Part shown: piece after piece, positions 35,305 to 45,276 of the stretch
Numbering within the stretch: the first letter of the stretch is position 1
Layout of the letters: every line of letters starts with the position of its first letter
NCBI RefSeq assembly: GCF_026625605.1
Contig: NZ_CP113054.1
Span: forward strand, 4,030,001-4,094,000
Length of the DNA stretch: 64,000 nucleotides
From: Luteolibacter sp. SL250
GTDB lineage: Bacteria > Verrucomicrobiota > Verrucomicrobiia > Verrucomicrobiales > Akkermansiaceae
Direction: 5' to 3'
The notes under the pieces: model-generated
The model's input: only the letters and a program-made list of their open reading frames with translations
What the model was told of the DNA's origin: nothing
The model's database searches: none
Position numbers and translations under genes: made by a program

Positions 35305-36567
35305 TCAGGCCCCAGCCGGGGCGGCAACGAGTTGCGGCTCTTCGTGAACGGCCTGCTCTGCCAAGAGATTCCTTTCCGGAGGCAGTCCGGGCTTGATGAC
35401 GACCTTGATGCAGCCATCCGACTTCGTGCGGAATTTCTCGTAGGCATCCGGCGCATCCTCAAGGGCGATCCTGTGGGTGATGACGAACGATGGATCGATT
35501 TCGCCGCGCTCGATCTTCTCCAGCAAAGGCTGCAGATAGCGCTGCACGTGGGTCTGGCCCGTCTTCACGGTGAGCCCCTTGTTGACCAAAGCTCCGAAAG
35601 GAATCTTGTCGAGCAGACCGATATACACTCCAGGAACCGACAGGGTGCCGGCCTTCCGGCAGGCCATGATCGCCTGACGCAGAACATGGGGCCGGTCCAT
35701 GGACAGATTGATGGCCTGCTTCGCCCGGTCGATCACCGCATCCAGTGAGCCCGTGCCGTGGGCCTCCGCACCGACCGCATCGATGCAGCGGTCCGGCCCC
35801 CTGCCACCGGTCATCTCGATGAGACGGTCGTGGATCTCATCCTCCTCGAAGTTCAGGATCTCCGCGCGTCCATGGGTGCGGGCCATTTCAAGGCGCTCCG
35901 GAACGCGGTCGATCGCGATCACCCGGCCGGCGCCAAACATCCAGGCACACTGGATGGCGAATTGTCCGACCGGGCCGCATCCCCATATGGCGACCGTATC
36001 CCCGGGTTCGATGCCCGCATTCTCCGCTGCCATGTATCCGGTGGGAAAGATGTCGGAGAGGAAAACCACCTGCTCGTCCGAAAGACCGGACTCGATCTTG
36101 ATCGGCCCCACATCCGCGTGGGGCACCCGGAGATACTCGGCCTGGCCGCCAGGATAGCGGCCCAGCAGTCCTGAGTAACCGAAAAGACCGGCAGGGGCAT
36201 GCCCCATCGCCACCTTCGCCACCTTCGCCAGATCGGCACCCGGATTCGTGGTGTCACACGCGGAGTACAGTTGCTTCTGGCAGAAGAAGCAGCAACCGCA
36301 GGCGATGACGAACGGAACGACCACACGGTCCCCTTTCCGGAACTTCTTCACCTCCGATCCGACCTCTACCACGATTCCCATCGGCTCGTGGCCGATGATG
36401 TCCCCGGCCTCCATGGTCGGCATGAGGCCGTCGTAAAGGTGGAGGTCCGAACCGCAGATTCCCGATGCGGTCACCTGGATGATGATGTCCTTGGGATCGA
36501 GGATGGTGGGATCGGGTACGTTGTCGACGCGGACGTCGCCTTTGCCATGCCAGCAGAGAGCTTTCAT
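35305..36567 (-). CDS. Zinc-dependent alcohol dehydrogenase, formaldehyde dehydrogenase-like
   Basis: 420 residues, MDR superfamily. Catalytic zinc ligands are in GICGSDLHL and GHEPMG; the structural zinc Cys set is in [17 protein letters not shown]; the NAD motif is [12 protein letters not shown]. The insertion around [20 protein letters not shown] and the KPGLPP tail fit the glutathione-independent formaldehyde dehydrogenase-like branch, though the substrate is not proven. First of a run on the minus strand: hydrolase (36591), this gene, SDR (34422). Confidence 0.92.
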   Translation of the reverse strand: MKALCWHGKGDVRVDNVPDPTILDPKDIIIQVTASGICGSDLHLYDGLMPTMEAGDIIGHEPMGIVVEVGSEVKKFRKGDRVVVPFVIACGCCFFCQKQLYSACDTTNPGADLAKVAKVAMGHAPAGLFGYSGLLGRYPGGQAEYLRVPHADVGPIKIESGLSDEQVVFLSDIFPTGYMAAENAGIEPGDTVAIWGCGPVGQFAIQCAWMFGAGRVIAIDRVPERLEMARTHGRAEILNFEEDEIHDRLIEMTGGRGPDRCIDAVGAEAHGTGSLDAVIDRAKQAINLSMDRPHVLRQAIMACRKAGTLSVPGVYIGLLDKIPFGALVNKGLTVKTGQTHVQRYLQPLLEKIERGEIDPSFVITHRIALEDAPDAYEKFRTKSDGCIKVVIKPGLPPERNLLAEQAVHEEPQLVAAPAGA

Positions 36568-36590
36568 TTTGAGTGGTAGTGAAGGTTTGG

Positions 36591-37373
36591 TTAGGAGCGG
36601 ACGGCGGAAAGATGGCCCGCCAGCCAGTTTTCGATTTTCGCCGCGACTTCTTCCCAGCCGGGCGCGCCACAGATGAAATGATCCCGGCCGGTGAATTCGG
36701 CATACTCATGGTGTGAGCGCTCGTCCTCGTAGGCGTGGGCGTTCCGCCGAACCAGTGAGGCAGGGATGATCTCGTCCTTTTCCGCGCCGATCAGGAGAAG
36801 CGGGGCATGCGGTGCCTTGAGATTGATCTGACCTTCGTCGCCCATGATGTCCCGGAGCACCTGGCGGCTCTCATGGACCGCGTATGCTCCGAATGCGGCG
36901 TTGCTCTGGGCTTCGGAAAGCGTGTTCGCGAAGTTCTGATGGAAGCCCTCCGGGGTCATCTCATACGGATCATCCCCCGCGAACGGATTGGTGATCGACG
37001 CGCTGTTGCGGAGGAAGCCCCAGTCAAAGGCCAGCATCCGGTTGGGAGCGACCGAACAGATCCCGATGGCCGCGGAAACCAATCCGTCGGCCAACAGCTT
37101 CTGGGCAAGCAATCCTCCGAGCGAGTGACCGATGACGACGGGCGGCTGATCCTCTCCCCTGAGCACGTCCCGGTAGTATCCATGGAGGTCCGAAAGCTTG
37201 AGTTCACCCAACCCCTCCGGCGGATCCGCGCGCAGGTCCGCCGGTTCGGCGGCGTGGAGGGGCCATGGAGCCGCCTCACACGGATAACCCAATGCGGAAA
37301 AGTGTTCGACCCAATGTTCCCAGGATTTCGCGGTCAGGAACATGCCGTGGATGAAAATGATCTTTGGTTTCAT
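36591..37373 (-). CDS. Alpha/beta hydrolase
   Basis: 260 residues from [20 protein letters not shown], which contains the oxyanion-hole HG. The nucleophile elbow is [12 protein letters not shown], the Asp is in [11 protein letters not shown] and the His in [15 protein letters not shown], so the Ser-Asp-His triad is complete. Probably a cytoplasmic esterase or lipase-like enzyme. I use ATG 37373 because the upstream 19 residues lack conservation features. It lies 23 bases ahead of the alcohol dehydrogenase gene. Confidence 0.88.
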   Translation of the reverse strand: MKPKIIFIHGMFLTAKSWEHWVEHFSALGYPCEAAPWPLHAAEPADLRADPPEGLGELKLSDLHGYYRDVLRGEDQPPVVIGHSLGGLLAQKLLADGLVSAAIGICSVAPNRMLAFDWGFLRNSASITNPFAGDDPYEMTPEGFHQNFANTLSEAQSNAAFGAYAVHESRQVLRDIMGDEGQINLKAPHAPLLLIGAEKDEIIPASLVRRNAHAYEDERSHHEYAEFTGRDHFICGAPGWEEVAAKIENWLAGHLSAVRS

Positions 37374-37565
37374 GAGTGCCGAACCCTGTTGCGTCCAGCA
37401 TGCCAACGCCTGAAATGCTTGACCCATCATCGGACAACCGCGGTTTCGTTGGGCGGCGTGTTGCGAATCCGTTAGTTAGAGCCGCATTTTGCATTTCAAG
37501 GCCAGCGTAGCTGATCCCTTGTGACCGCACGATCCTGTGCGAGCGTCTTCCAGATCCGCAATATC

Positions 37566-38117
37566 ATGCCGATAATCTGGAAGAACACCGCTCTGTTGCT
37601 TATTGATGTGATCAACGACATGGAATTTCCCGAGGCTTCCGCCCTTCTGCGGCAAGCCCTACCCGCTGCACACCGTATCGCCGCACTGCGGAAGAAGGTG
37701 GCATCCAAAGGCGTGCCCGTCATTTATGTGAATGATAATTTCGGGCACTGGCAGTGCGATTTCAACGCGCAGATCCAGCGATGCCTGGCGGAAGATTCGA
37801 AAGGCCGGGAGGTGGCGAAACTGCTGCTTCCCGGACCGGATGACTATTTCGTGCTGAAGCCCAAACACTCCGGATTTTACTCCACCTCGTTGGATGTCTT
37901 GCTCTCCTACCTCGGGGTGGACACTTTGATCCTCACGGGATATGCGGCTGACATCTGCGTCCTCTACACGGCGAATGACGCATACATGCGGGATTTCTCG
38001 CTGATAGTCCCTTCCGATTGCGTTGCCGCGGAGTCCGAAGCGAAACGGAAGCGTTCCTTGGAGCACATGCACGGCCTGCTAAAGGCCCGCGTGTGTTCTT
38101 CGGCGTCGATCCGTTGA
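37566..38117 (+). CDS. Isochorismatase-family cysteine hydrolase
   Basis: 183 residues. Asp in LLLIDVINDMEFPEA, Lys in VLKPKHSGFYST and Cys in GYAADICVLYTANDAYMRDF form the Asp-Lys-Cys triad of the family, which hydrolyses amides such as nicotinamide or carbamates. The substrate is not clear. ATG 37566 (MPIIWKNTALLL) is chosen; an earlier ATG at 37521 adds an atypical N-terminus. Followed 62 bases later by malQ on the same strand. Confidence 0.88.
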   Translation: MPIIWKNTALLLIDVINDMEFPEASALLRQALPAAHRIAALRKKVASKGVPVIYVNDNFGHWQCDFNAQIQRCLAEDSKGREVAKLLLPGPDDYFVLKPKHSGFYSTSLDVLLSYLGVDTLILTGYAADICVLYTANDAYMRDFSLIVPSDCVAAESEAKRKRSLEHMHGLLKARVCSSASIR

Positions 38118-38179
38118 CCCATTCCCTGGCATGGTCCCTGCGAAAGACGGACGACCGGATTGCCCGAACACGACTCCCA

Positions 38180-39889
38180 ATGAACACTTCGATATTCGAC
38201 CGCCGGCGTGCCGGCCTCCTCGTCCCGGCTTATGCCCTCAGACATTCGGATGATTTCGGTATCGGCGATACGCTTGCGGTGAAGAACGCGGTCGATTTCT
38301 GCGCGGACCATGGCTTCACGGTCCTCCAGCTTCTGCCGATCTTTGAAACCATCGGGGATCCCAGTCCCTACAGCCCGGTGAGTTCCCACGCGCTCTCACC
38401 ATCACTCCTATCCCTTGTTCCGGAAGCGGTGCCTGGTCTTGATCGTGGAATGGTCGATCACCTCTGCCCTCCGGTGTGGCGGGAAGAGCTACGGTCGGGA
38501 GATGTGAGTTATCATGTCATCCAGCCGCTGAAGAACGAAATTCTTGTTGCCGCCTACCGGCAATTCATCAGGGAGGGTGATGGTGATCTGCACCGTGCGT
38601 TCGCAACCTTCAAGGAAGAGGAAGCAACCTGGCTCTCACCCTACACGCTGTACCGCGTTCTGGTCGGGAAGTATCACGGGGATACCCGGTGGAAGGACTG
38701 GCGGCCGGAACACCGGACCTATGCGGCGGCGCTCCACTGGTTGCAGATGCAGCCGGATCACGAAAGCCTGTCAACACGCCGGGATGAGTTCGCATTCATA
38801 CAATGGGTGGCAGACCGCCAATGGAGATCAGTGAAAAACCACTGCGACGCCCGGGGAGTCCGTCTTGTGGGAGACCTGCCCTTTGGCATGGCTCCTGACA
38901 GTTGCGATGTTTGGGCGGAACCCGCGCTTTTCGATACGGATTGGAGCATGGGCACGCGTCCGCTCGCCCATTTCGACACCAGCAAGGACGCGGAACGCTG
39001 GGGGCAGAATTGGGGCTTTCCTCCTTACCGCTGGGAAAACCACCGGTCATCGGGCTTCCAATGGTTCGACGACCGCTTCCGCTGGATGAGACGGTTCTTC
39101 CATGGATGCCGGATAGATCACCTGAGGGGTTATTTCAGAGCTTACATGTTCCCTTGGGCCGGCGGGGCGCGCCACGTGGAATTCTCGGCGCTGGACGAGA
39201 TCCAGGCTGCCGAGAGGACGGGTGGGCTCCTGCCCCGGTTCGTCCCCGGCCCGGACGACGATGAAATCACCGCCGGGATGAACGACCTCCAAGGCAATGA
39301 ACTGATTTCACGGATGGCGGATGCCTCGGGCGACATGGATCTCGTCGCGGAGATCATGGGGGAGATGCCCGCATACATGGCCCGCACGCTGGAAGAACGG
39401 AAGCTCGCCAACCTCGCCTTTCCGCAACTGCTGGTCGATCCCGCCGGCGAACACATCATTGCCCCCGGCCAATTCCGGGAATTGTCCCTGGTCAGCTACG
39501 CCAACCACGATAACGCGCCACTCGCCCAACTTTATCCGCAGCTCGCCAAACACGCGGGGGCCGATCCTGCCAATCCGGATGCCCTCGAACTCCGGAGATT
39601 GCTTTCCTTCGTCGGCTGGGACGGAAGTGCTCCCGCCGACATCAATGATGAATTGCTCGCCAAATTCCATTCGGGATTGTTCCAAACCTCTTCGCGGCTG
39701 GCGGTGCTGATGTGCTCCGACCTGCTGGGAATCCCGCTGCGGTTCAACCTGCCCGGCAGCTATGGCGAGGGTTCATGGTCCCACCGCCTGCCTTGGAGCC
39801 TGGATGAGCTGGCGAACGATCCACTCTACGGAAAGCGGATCGCCGTGGCCAAGACTCTCATCGACCAACATGGGCGAGGTGCCCGGTGA
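38180..39889 (+). CDS. malQ: 4-alpha-glucanotransferase (amylomaltase)
   Basis: 569 residues, GH77. It begins with RRRAGLLVPAYALRHSDDFG, followed by DHGFTVLQLLPIFETIGDPS. The nucleophile Asp is in CRIDHLRGYFRAY; the acid/base position is EIMGEMP and the third acidic residue is in YANHDNAPLAQ. The protein transfers maltosyl units between glucans. ATG 38180 gives a normal N-terminus. It converges with the alpha-amylase gene (91 bases apart), together suggesting intracellular glycogen or maltodextrin turnover. The EIMGE and NHDN forms deviate slightly from the usual EDLG and THDN. Confidence 0.92.
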   Translation: MNTSIFDRRRAGLLVPAYALRHSDDFGIGDTLAVKNAVDFCADHGFTVLQLLPIFETIGDPSPYSPVSSHALSPSLLSLVPEAVPGLDRGMVDHLCPPVWREELRSGDVSYHVIQPLKNEILVAAYRQFIREGDGDLHRAFATFKEEEATWLSPYTLYRVLVGKYHGDTRWKDWRPEHRTYAAALHWLQMQPDHESLSTRRDEFAFIQWVADRQWRSVKNHCDARGVRLVGDLPFGMAPDSCDVWAEPALFDTDWSMGTRPLAHFDTSKDAERWGQNWGFPPYRWENHRSSGFQWFDDRFRWMRRFFHGCRIDHLRGYFRAYMFPWAGGARHVEFSALDEIQAAERTGGLLPRFVPGPDDDEITAGMNDLQGNELISRMADASGDMDLVAEIMGEMPAYMARTLEERKLANLAFPQLLVDPAGEHIIAPGQFRELSLVSYANHDNAPLAQLYPQLAKHAGADPANPDALELRRLLSFVGWDGSAPADINDELLAKFHSGLFQTSSRLAVLMCSDLLGIPLRFNLPGSYGEGSWSHRLPWSLDELANDPLYGKRIAVAKTLIDQHGRGAR

Positions 39890-39980
39890 TTGAGATCTTT
39901 CCCACGCTGGCCTCCGGATGGGGAGCCGGAGAGCCGCCATCATCACTGCGGGCCGTCATCTCCACACCTCCCCCTCAACT

Positions 39981-41810
39981 TCAGGCTTCCCACCGGTCAC
40001 GCCATTTCACCCAGCCCGTGGGGCTCACAAGACGACGTCGGGCGGTGCGTATCTCGCGCTCCGGCGGACGGTCGCCCTGTGCGCGGAAGATCACGAATTT
40101 GTAGGCGATGGCCTTGCGCACTGATTCATTCAATGGAAGTTCGGCGAACCATGTGTTGGCGTTCACACACTCCATATAATAGGCCTTTTCCAAATCCCAC
40201 CCTCCAAGTTCCGGACAGTCTCCGATGATCGCAAGCTGGTCGCCCGGCTCTGTGGGCGCGTTGTTCAACTGGATCACCGCCACCGTCGCGGCCCTGACAT
40301 CCTCCCCCCGGCGGACAAGCACCACGCACTGCCATGGACGGAGATCGATCACGATCCTATCGTCTTTTACCTCGACGGGATTGTCCGTCAGGATGCACTC
40401 GTGATGGCCATCGGGAAATTCTACATTTTCGATCGTCAGCGTGCGTTGCGGACCCTTGTTGAGGATGACCAGACATCGCGAATCGCGGTACCTTCTGACG
40501 AAGACATACGTTTCCTCATCCACCCACTTCGGCCATTGTCCACCCCACTGGACGGCCCGGTTGCGCGATCTCTCCTCCGCAAGGATCCCGATGAGCCGCG
40601 TTGCTTCCGTTTCGCCCCACATTTCCATCATAGGGCGATTGTAGGGATCATCACCACCGTCCGTGTCATTGTGGAGGTATTGCTCGCACCCGTAATACAG
40701 ACAGGGAATGCCCCGTGTCGTCAGAAGCAGCACCAGGGCGAGGTTCATTCCTTCATCAGCCACTCCAAGTGATTGGAGGCGGGGCATGTCGTGATTTTCG
40801 AAGAACGTCACCAGTTCGGTCGCTCCATGGTATTTCCCGTCAAGATCGAAGATCCTCTGGAGCGCATGGAAACCCGAAGGATCCTGACCGCTGAGACACT
40901 CCCGGATTGCCATGCAGAGGCCGAAATCGAGGATGCTCATGCCGGAGCGGTTCGCGAAATCCACCGAGGCATCGTTCTCGGGATGGCTGTAGATCCATTC
41001 GCCGAATCGGAACAGGTTGCGGTTGGCGGTCGCCATGTCCGCCGTGAATTCCTGCCAGAACCAGACCGGCATGTGCTTCACCGTATCAATCCGGAGCGCG
41101 TCCACCCCTTTTCCGACCCACTGGCGGATGGCATCCTTGATGTAGTTGCGGTAAAGGATGTTGTTTTCGTTGAACGTGGCGAGTCCTGCAAGTTCCCCGT
41201 TCTGCACCTGCCATTCATCGGTCCAGTCCAGCGTCGGGCCGTAGTGATGGTACCAATGATCCTTGTCGTTGTCGAAATCCGCCACCAACTCCCCATCATC
41301 GTACAATTTCCCCTTGCCGTCCTCCGTGTCCGGCGAGCTGTGGTTGCAGACGATGTCCAGCACATATTTCATGCCCTGCCGGTGCAGTTCCGCCAGAAGG
41401 CGGTCAAAGGTGGTGTCGTCACGGGTAAAGAGACGCTTTTCGGAAGGATCGTTCACCCACCGCGGATTGATCCGCTTGAAGTCGCTCGTCCAATACCCAT
41501 GGATCGGTGCGTGCTGCTCATCGCCCCGGGTCATCGAGCGGATCTGTTCGAACAACGGGGTCGTCCAAACCGCGGAAATCCCGAATGACCGCAGGTAAGG
41601 AATTCGGTTGATCAGCCCCTGGAGATCGCCTCCCCAATACTTCCGCCAGTCCTGGTGGGAGGCGTCATACATCTCATCCCCCTCCTCACGCGGCTTTTCA
41701 GGCATGCCGGATTCGAACCGATCCAGCACCAGGAAATACATCGTGTCCGACCGGAACTCCACGTCGGATCCCGCCAAGGTTTCCAGCTCCAGCTTTTCCG
41801 ATGGACTCAT
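39981..41810 (-). CDS. GH13 alpha-amylase family enzyme with C-terminal CBM20
   Basis: 609 residues. Region I is DIVCNHSSP, region II is VDALRIDTVKHMP (nucleophile Asp), region III is FGEWIYSHP (Glu) and region IV is FFENHDMPR. The C-terminus is a starch-binding CBM20 (IGDCPELGGWDLEKAYYMEC, then YKFVIFRAQG). The domain set resembles cyclodextrin glucanotransferase-like amylases, but there is no signal peptide, so it should act in the cytoplasm. It overlaps the upstream gene by 4 bases (ATGA), indicating coupled translation with the helical protein at 41807. Confidence 0.92.
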   Translation of the reverse strand: MSPSEKLELETLAGSDVEFRSDTMYFLVLDRFESGMPEKPREEGDEMYDASHQDWRKYWGGDLQGLINRIPYLRSFGISAVWTTPLFEQIRSMTRGDEQHAPIHGYWTSDFKRINPRWVNDPSEKRLFTRDDTTFDRLLAELHRQGMKYVLDIVCNHSSPDTEDGKGKLYDDGELVADFDNDKDHWYHHYGPTLDWTDEWQVQNGELAGLATFNENNILYRNYIKDAIRQWVGKGVDALRIDTVKHMPVWFWQEFTADMATANRNLFRFGEWIYSHPENDASVDFANRSGMSILDFGLCMAIRECLSGQDPSGFHALQRIFDLDGKYHGATELVTFFENHDMPRLQSLGVADEGMNLALVLLLTTRGIPCLYYGCEQYLHNDTDGGDDPYNRPMMEMWGETEATRLIGILAEERSRNRAVQWGGQWPKWVDEETYVFVRRYRDSRCLVILNKGPQRTLTIENVEFPDGHHECILTDNPVEVKDDRIVIDLRPWQCVVLVRRGEDVRAATVAVIQLNNAPTEPGDQLAIIGDCPELGGWDLEKAYYMECVNANTWFAELPLNESVRKAIAYKFVIFRAQGDRPPEREIRTARRRLVSPTGWVKWRDRWEA

Positions 41811-42343
41811 GGTTGTGTTCGCGTTGCTCCAGCCTTCACCCCGTCCCCTTCCACCACCCGTTCCCCGGAGACCATGCTGGCCTTCCCCGCCTTCACGCGC
41901 CACTCCTCGACCTCATCCCGCTGGCGGATCGCCTCCAACTCCAGATCCTGGAAGTTGAAATCCTTCCATTCCGGGAACCATGGCTGGATCTCGCGCATGA
42001 TGATCCACAGCAGCCGCTTGCCCTGGATTCCGAGCGCGAGCATCTCCAGCGCCTCGAACATCCCCAGCTTGCCCGGCTCCACTTTCTCCCACATCAATTT
42101 CAAGCCTCCCACCCGCGCGGCGATGCCGCCCGCCGCCTTCATCAGCGCGCTGGGTTCTTCCTCGATCCTTTTCAGCAATCCTTCCAGCGTTGATCGGTCT
42201 TCCTCGATCTTTCCTTTCAGCTCGATGAAGAAACGCCGGGCATCCGGATCGTCATGATTCTCCGCGATTTCCTCGACCAGCAGCAGAGCACCTGAGGAGC
42301 CTGCAAGGTGGTCATTCACGTAACGTGTCAGTTCTTTGTCCAT
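41807..42343 (-). CDS. Helical hypothetical protein (178 aa)
   Basis: MDKELTRYVNDHLAGSSGAL, then RFFIELKGKIEEDRSTLEGL, then FEALEMLALGIQGKRLLWII: an all-helical protein resembling the ferritin-like stress proteins in style, without their motifs. It overlaps the amylase gene by 4 bases, so it is co-translated with it. I start at ATG 42343; ATG 42364 is possible. Function unknown. Confidence 0.6.
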   Translation of the reverse strand: MDKELTRYVNDHLAGSSGALLLVEEIAENHDDPDARRFFIELKGKIEEDRSTLEGLLKRIEEEPSALMKAAGGIAARVGGLKLMWEKVEPGKLGMFEALEMLALGIQGKRLLWIIMREIQPWFPEWKDFNFQDLELEAIRQRDEVEEWRVKAGKASMVSGERVVEGDGVKAGATRTQP

Positions 42344-42372
42344 GGCAATTTTCGATGAAAGCATGCGCGAGA

Positions 42373-42999
42373 TCAGCCGCCCGTTTCAGATTCCGGAGCC
42401 GTCACTTCCTTGCTTTCCGGGGACCCTTCCTGCCGGAGAAAGATACTGAGCACCACAATGGCGAATACTGCCAGAAACTCGCTCTGCCAGTTCTGGAAAG
42501 ACTGGAACCAGAAATCCGGACTGGAAAGAAAGGCGGCCAGTGATTGTTCGGGCAGGCGATGTTCGCCACGCATCGCGTTCTCCTCGGCCAAGCCCCCAAG
42601 GACGTGGACGATAAATGAAAGAAGGAACAACGCCAGGAATGCCAGGGACAACGAATTTCTATAGATCCAGCTGTACTGTTGCCGTCCGGCGGCAGACAGG
42701 CGGCCCTCGTTTGAACGCTCCGGATCCTTTGATTCCGCCCAGCCTTTCTGGAAAAGGAAACAAGTGAGCACCACGTAAGCCCCCATCTGGAGAAACTCAC
42801 TTTCCCAGTTCTCCCCGGTGGCCTGCCAGAAATGTCCCGACCGCAGGTAGGCGGGCAAGTCAGCGGGTGGTTGCTGGTGGAGCGCCGCATCCTCGTTATG
42901 GACTTTCCAGCCACTCACCGCCTGCCCTGCCCAGAACACCAGAAACAGCGTCGCAAGCACGAGTGACAGACCGTTGTACCTGAAGAAGAACCTTTTCAT
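42373..42999 (-). CDS. DUF6766-type membrane protein with two internal repeats
   Basis: 208 residues, about four transmembrane helices. The two halves are repeats: YNGLSLVLATLFLVFWAGQA with FWQATGENWESEFLQMGAYV, and RNSLSLAFLALFLLSFIVHV with FWFQSFQNWQSEFLAVFAIV. The shared NW-x-SEFL motif suggests duplication of a two-helix unit. Inner membrane. It overlaps the DUF892-like gene at 42996 by 4 bases, so the two are translationally coupled. Function unknown; the coupling hints at a stress role. Confidence 0.78.
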   Translation of the reverse strand: MKRFFFRYNGLSLVLATLFLVFWAGQAVSGWKVHNEDAALHQQPPADLPAYLRSGHFWQATGENWESEFLQMGAYVVLTCFLFQKGWAESKDPERSNEGRLSAAGRQQYSWIYRNSLSLAFLALFLLSFIVHVLGGLAEENAMRGEHRLPEQSLAAFLSSPDFWFQSFQNWQSEFLAVFAIVVLSIFLRQEGSPESKEVTAPESETGG

Positions 43000-43493
43000 G
43001 GGCCGGATGCGGATTGGAAAATATGGGGCTGCAGTGCGAGCAGATCCTCCGCGACGCGTTGGGCGGCCAGCTGCAGATCAAGGATAACCCCGGCATCCCC
43101 AACGAGATCCAGCTGCCCGGCAAGACGCGAGGTGATCTCGCAAGCGGCATTCCAATAAGCCACGATCCTCAGAACATGGGCGATGATCATGAGGTCCCTG
43201 GTGCCAGGGTCCTCCACCGAAGCAATATGCGCATTCCCACCTTCGATGAGTCCGGCGATCGCCTTGCACCTGTCGTTCCCCGGCTCCCTGCCATGGCGCC
43301 GGAAGAGATCCATGATCTCCTCATAATGGAGCACCACATCCTGCGAACAGGCCGTGAGCAGTGTCCGCAGCCCGTCATCCGCGGTGACCACCACCAGATC
43401 CGGCAAATGGCCGCCCAGCTGGGATGTCATGCTTCGCAGGTCCTTCATCTGATCGAAGAACAGGTCTGCCGGTGAATGGACAGAAGCAGTCAT
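42996..43493 (-). CDS. Divergent DUF892-family protein
   Basis: 165 residues. DLFFDQMKDLRSMTSQL, then CKAIAGLIEGGNAHIASVED and RDLMIIAHVLRIVAYWNAAC follow the DUF892 layout. However, the helix that normally reads IEHYEI is IVAYWNAACEI, so the usual Glu-His ligand pair is lost. It may have lost metal binding and become structural. Coupled to the DUF6766 membrane protein gene by a 4-base overlap; the SDR gene lies 12 bases upstream. Confidence 0.7.
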   Translation of the reverse strand: MTASVHSPADLFFDQMKDLRSMTSQLGGHLPDLVVVTADDGLRTLLTACSQDVVLHYEEIMDLFRRHGREPGNDRCKAIAGLIEGGNAHIASVEDPGTRDLMIIAHVLRIVAYWNAACEITSRLAGQLDLVGDAGVILDLQLAAQRVAEDLLALQPHIFQSASGP

Positions 43494-43505
43494 GGCAAGA
43501 ATACA

Positions 43506-44297
43506 TCAGCCTTGGAGGAGCGATTGGGCTCCATCGACATAGATTTCCGTTCCTGAGATATGGTTCGATGCTCCGGACAGGAGAAACCGGATCGCCTGGG
43601 CAACCTGATCCGCATTACCGGGAGTTCCGCCCGTAAGCGGCACATCTCCATCCGGAAACTCAACCGGCAGATGCAGGCCCTCCAGATCCCGCCGCTTCGT
43701 GGAGTCGTCAATGTTCGTTTCAATCGCGCCGGGGCAGACCGTGTTGAACCGGATCCGATCTTTGGCGCACTCCAGTGCCAGCATCCGGGAAAAGGCGACC
43801 TGCGCTGCTTTCGAGCACGCATAAGCCGTAGCTCCGGAGTTGCTGAAGATGCGCGTTCCGTTGATGGATGCCACCACCACCACGGAGCCGCCGCCGGCTT
43901 TTCTCAGGAGGGGCAAAGTCTCACGGACCGTGAGGAACGTCCCGCCCAAATTGATGGCGAGCGTTTTGTTCCACTCCTCCAGTCCGATCTCCTCGAGCGG
44001 AGCCCACACTCCGTTGATGCCGGCATTGGCAACCACGCCACTCAGGCGTCCCCATCGTTCACCGATCATTCCGGCGGCGCGGCGCATGTCCTCCTCCACG
44101 GAAATATCCGCGGTGATGAGCAGGTGATCCCTCCCACCTCCGCGGATCGAATAGAACACGTCCGCGAGTTCATCCTCCGTTCGCCCGAGCAAGGCGACAT
44201 CCGCCCCTTCCCTGGCTAGCAGTTCCGCCGCGGCCCGTCCGATGCCGGAGCCAGCGCCGGTCACGAGGATGCGGGAGCCCTTGAGTGATTGTTCCAT
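43506..44297 (-). CDS. Short-chain dehydrogenase/reductase (SDR)
   Basis: 263 residues. Cofactor motif VTGAGSGIGRAAAELL, NAGING, catalytic Ser in VVVASINGTRIFS and YxxxK as YACSK, ending YVDGAQSLLQG. Glu/Arg at the end of strand 2 (ALLGRTEDEL) suggests NADP(H). Substrate unknown. It lies between two DUF892 genes on the same strand, 12 bases from the downstream one and 72 from the upstream one, so one stress operon running from 44867 to 42373 is likely. Confidence 0.92.
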   Translation of the reverse strand: MEQSLKGSRILVTGAGSGIGRAAAELLAREGADVALLGRTEDELADVFYSIRGGGRDHLLITADISVEEDMRRAAGMIGERWGRLSGVVANAGINGVWAPLEEIGLEEWNKTLAINLGGTFLTVRETLPLLRKAGGGSVVVVASINGTRIFSNSGATAYACSKAAQVAFSRMLALECAKDRIRFNTVCPGAIETNIDDSTKRRDLEGLHLPVEFPDGDVPLTGGTPGNADQVAQAIRFLLSGASNHISGTEIYVDGAQSLLQG

Positions 44298-44369
44298 GAA
44301 AAGATCGTTCTGTGGTGAACACCGCGGGCGGGGCCGGAATCGGATCCCCGCCCCGCTCCCCTGAATCCA

Positions 44370-44867
44370 TCAATCTTCGACAGGTGCGGAGGCTATGATC
44401 TTTTCAGACGCGGTGGTCAGTTTCTTGTCCGTCGCGCCTTCCTCATCTTCCGTTGTCTTGAGCAACTTCGCCACTTCCTTGTTTCCGATGGCTTCCGCAA
44501 GGGCGCGGGCCGTTCCGTAGCCGGAGATCTCATAGTGTTCCACCTTCTGGGCGGCCGCGATGAGTGCGAGGTCCTTGATGTGTTCGTCAGCCTCTTCCTT
44601 GATGGCTTCTTCCCCTTCCTCCACCAGTCCCTTCATCGCTTTGCAGCTCAGGCCGCGCGGGCTGGCACCCAACAATTCGGCGACCTGCTCGAGGCGGGTG
44701 ACGTGGACTTTGGTTTCCTCCAGGTGGCCTTCGAATCCCTTTTTGAGATCCGGATCGTTCGCGGCTTTCGCCATTTTCGGCAGCGCCTTCACGAGCTGGG
44801 TTTCCGCGCTGTAGAGGTCCTTCACGTTGTGGATGAGAAGCTCTCCGAGGGTATTCAATTTGGACAT
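44370..44867 (-). CDS. DUF892 (YciE/YciF-type) ferritin-like stress protein
   Basis: 165 residues, close paralogue of the protein at 831. It has VKDLYSAETQLVKALPKMAK, SPRGLSCKAMKGLVEEGEEA and KVEHYEISGYGTARALAEAI with the expected Glu/His residues. It probably heads the minus-strand unit with the SDR, the divergent DUF892 protein and the DUF6766 protein. Cytoplasmic. Confidence 0.92.
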   Translation of the reverse strand: MSKLNTLGELLIHNVKDLYSAETQLVKALPKMAKAANDPDLKKGFEGHLEETKVHVTRLEQVAELLGASPRGLSCKAMKGLVEEGEEAIKEEADEHIKDLALIAAAQKVEHYEISGYGTARALAEAIGNKEVAKLLKTTEDEEGATDKKLTTASEKIIASAPVED

Positions 44868-45276
44868 GGCGTTGGTGGTTGGTCGATTGGTTGATGGATC
44901 GAATCCGGAGGAAGCCTTCGCAATCCAGATGCCAAGACCGAGAATCCATCAATCACCGGCATCTTGCCGTTTTTTGTGGCCCGAACAGAGCTAAAATGCG
45001 GAATGCGGAACGAGGCGGCCCTTTCTCGTGCAACCAGCGGATCGCAATTCGCAATCATCATGACATCCGCCTCACCAGCGACCATATCATGGTCCGGAAC
45101 GACCAACACATCGACTTACAGGTCTCCGGCAAGGGCTTCGTACCTCGACGCGGCGCGTTTCTCAAACCAGTACGGAGTGGTCTCGATCATAAGAGTGGAG
45201 GGTTCTTTGCAGGGGCCATGCCATGGAGCGGGATGCCAGTTCCGAAATCTGGCTTGGCATCTGCGGAGTGGCCAAC
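44868..45276. other. Intergenic region between divergent DUF892 genes
   Basis: About 400 bases that must hold two divergent promoters. A plus frame runs through it but resembles nothing I know, and a minus frame is equally featureless. No operator could be named. Confidence 0.4.
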
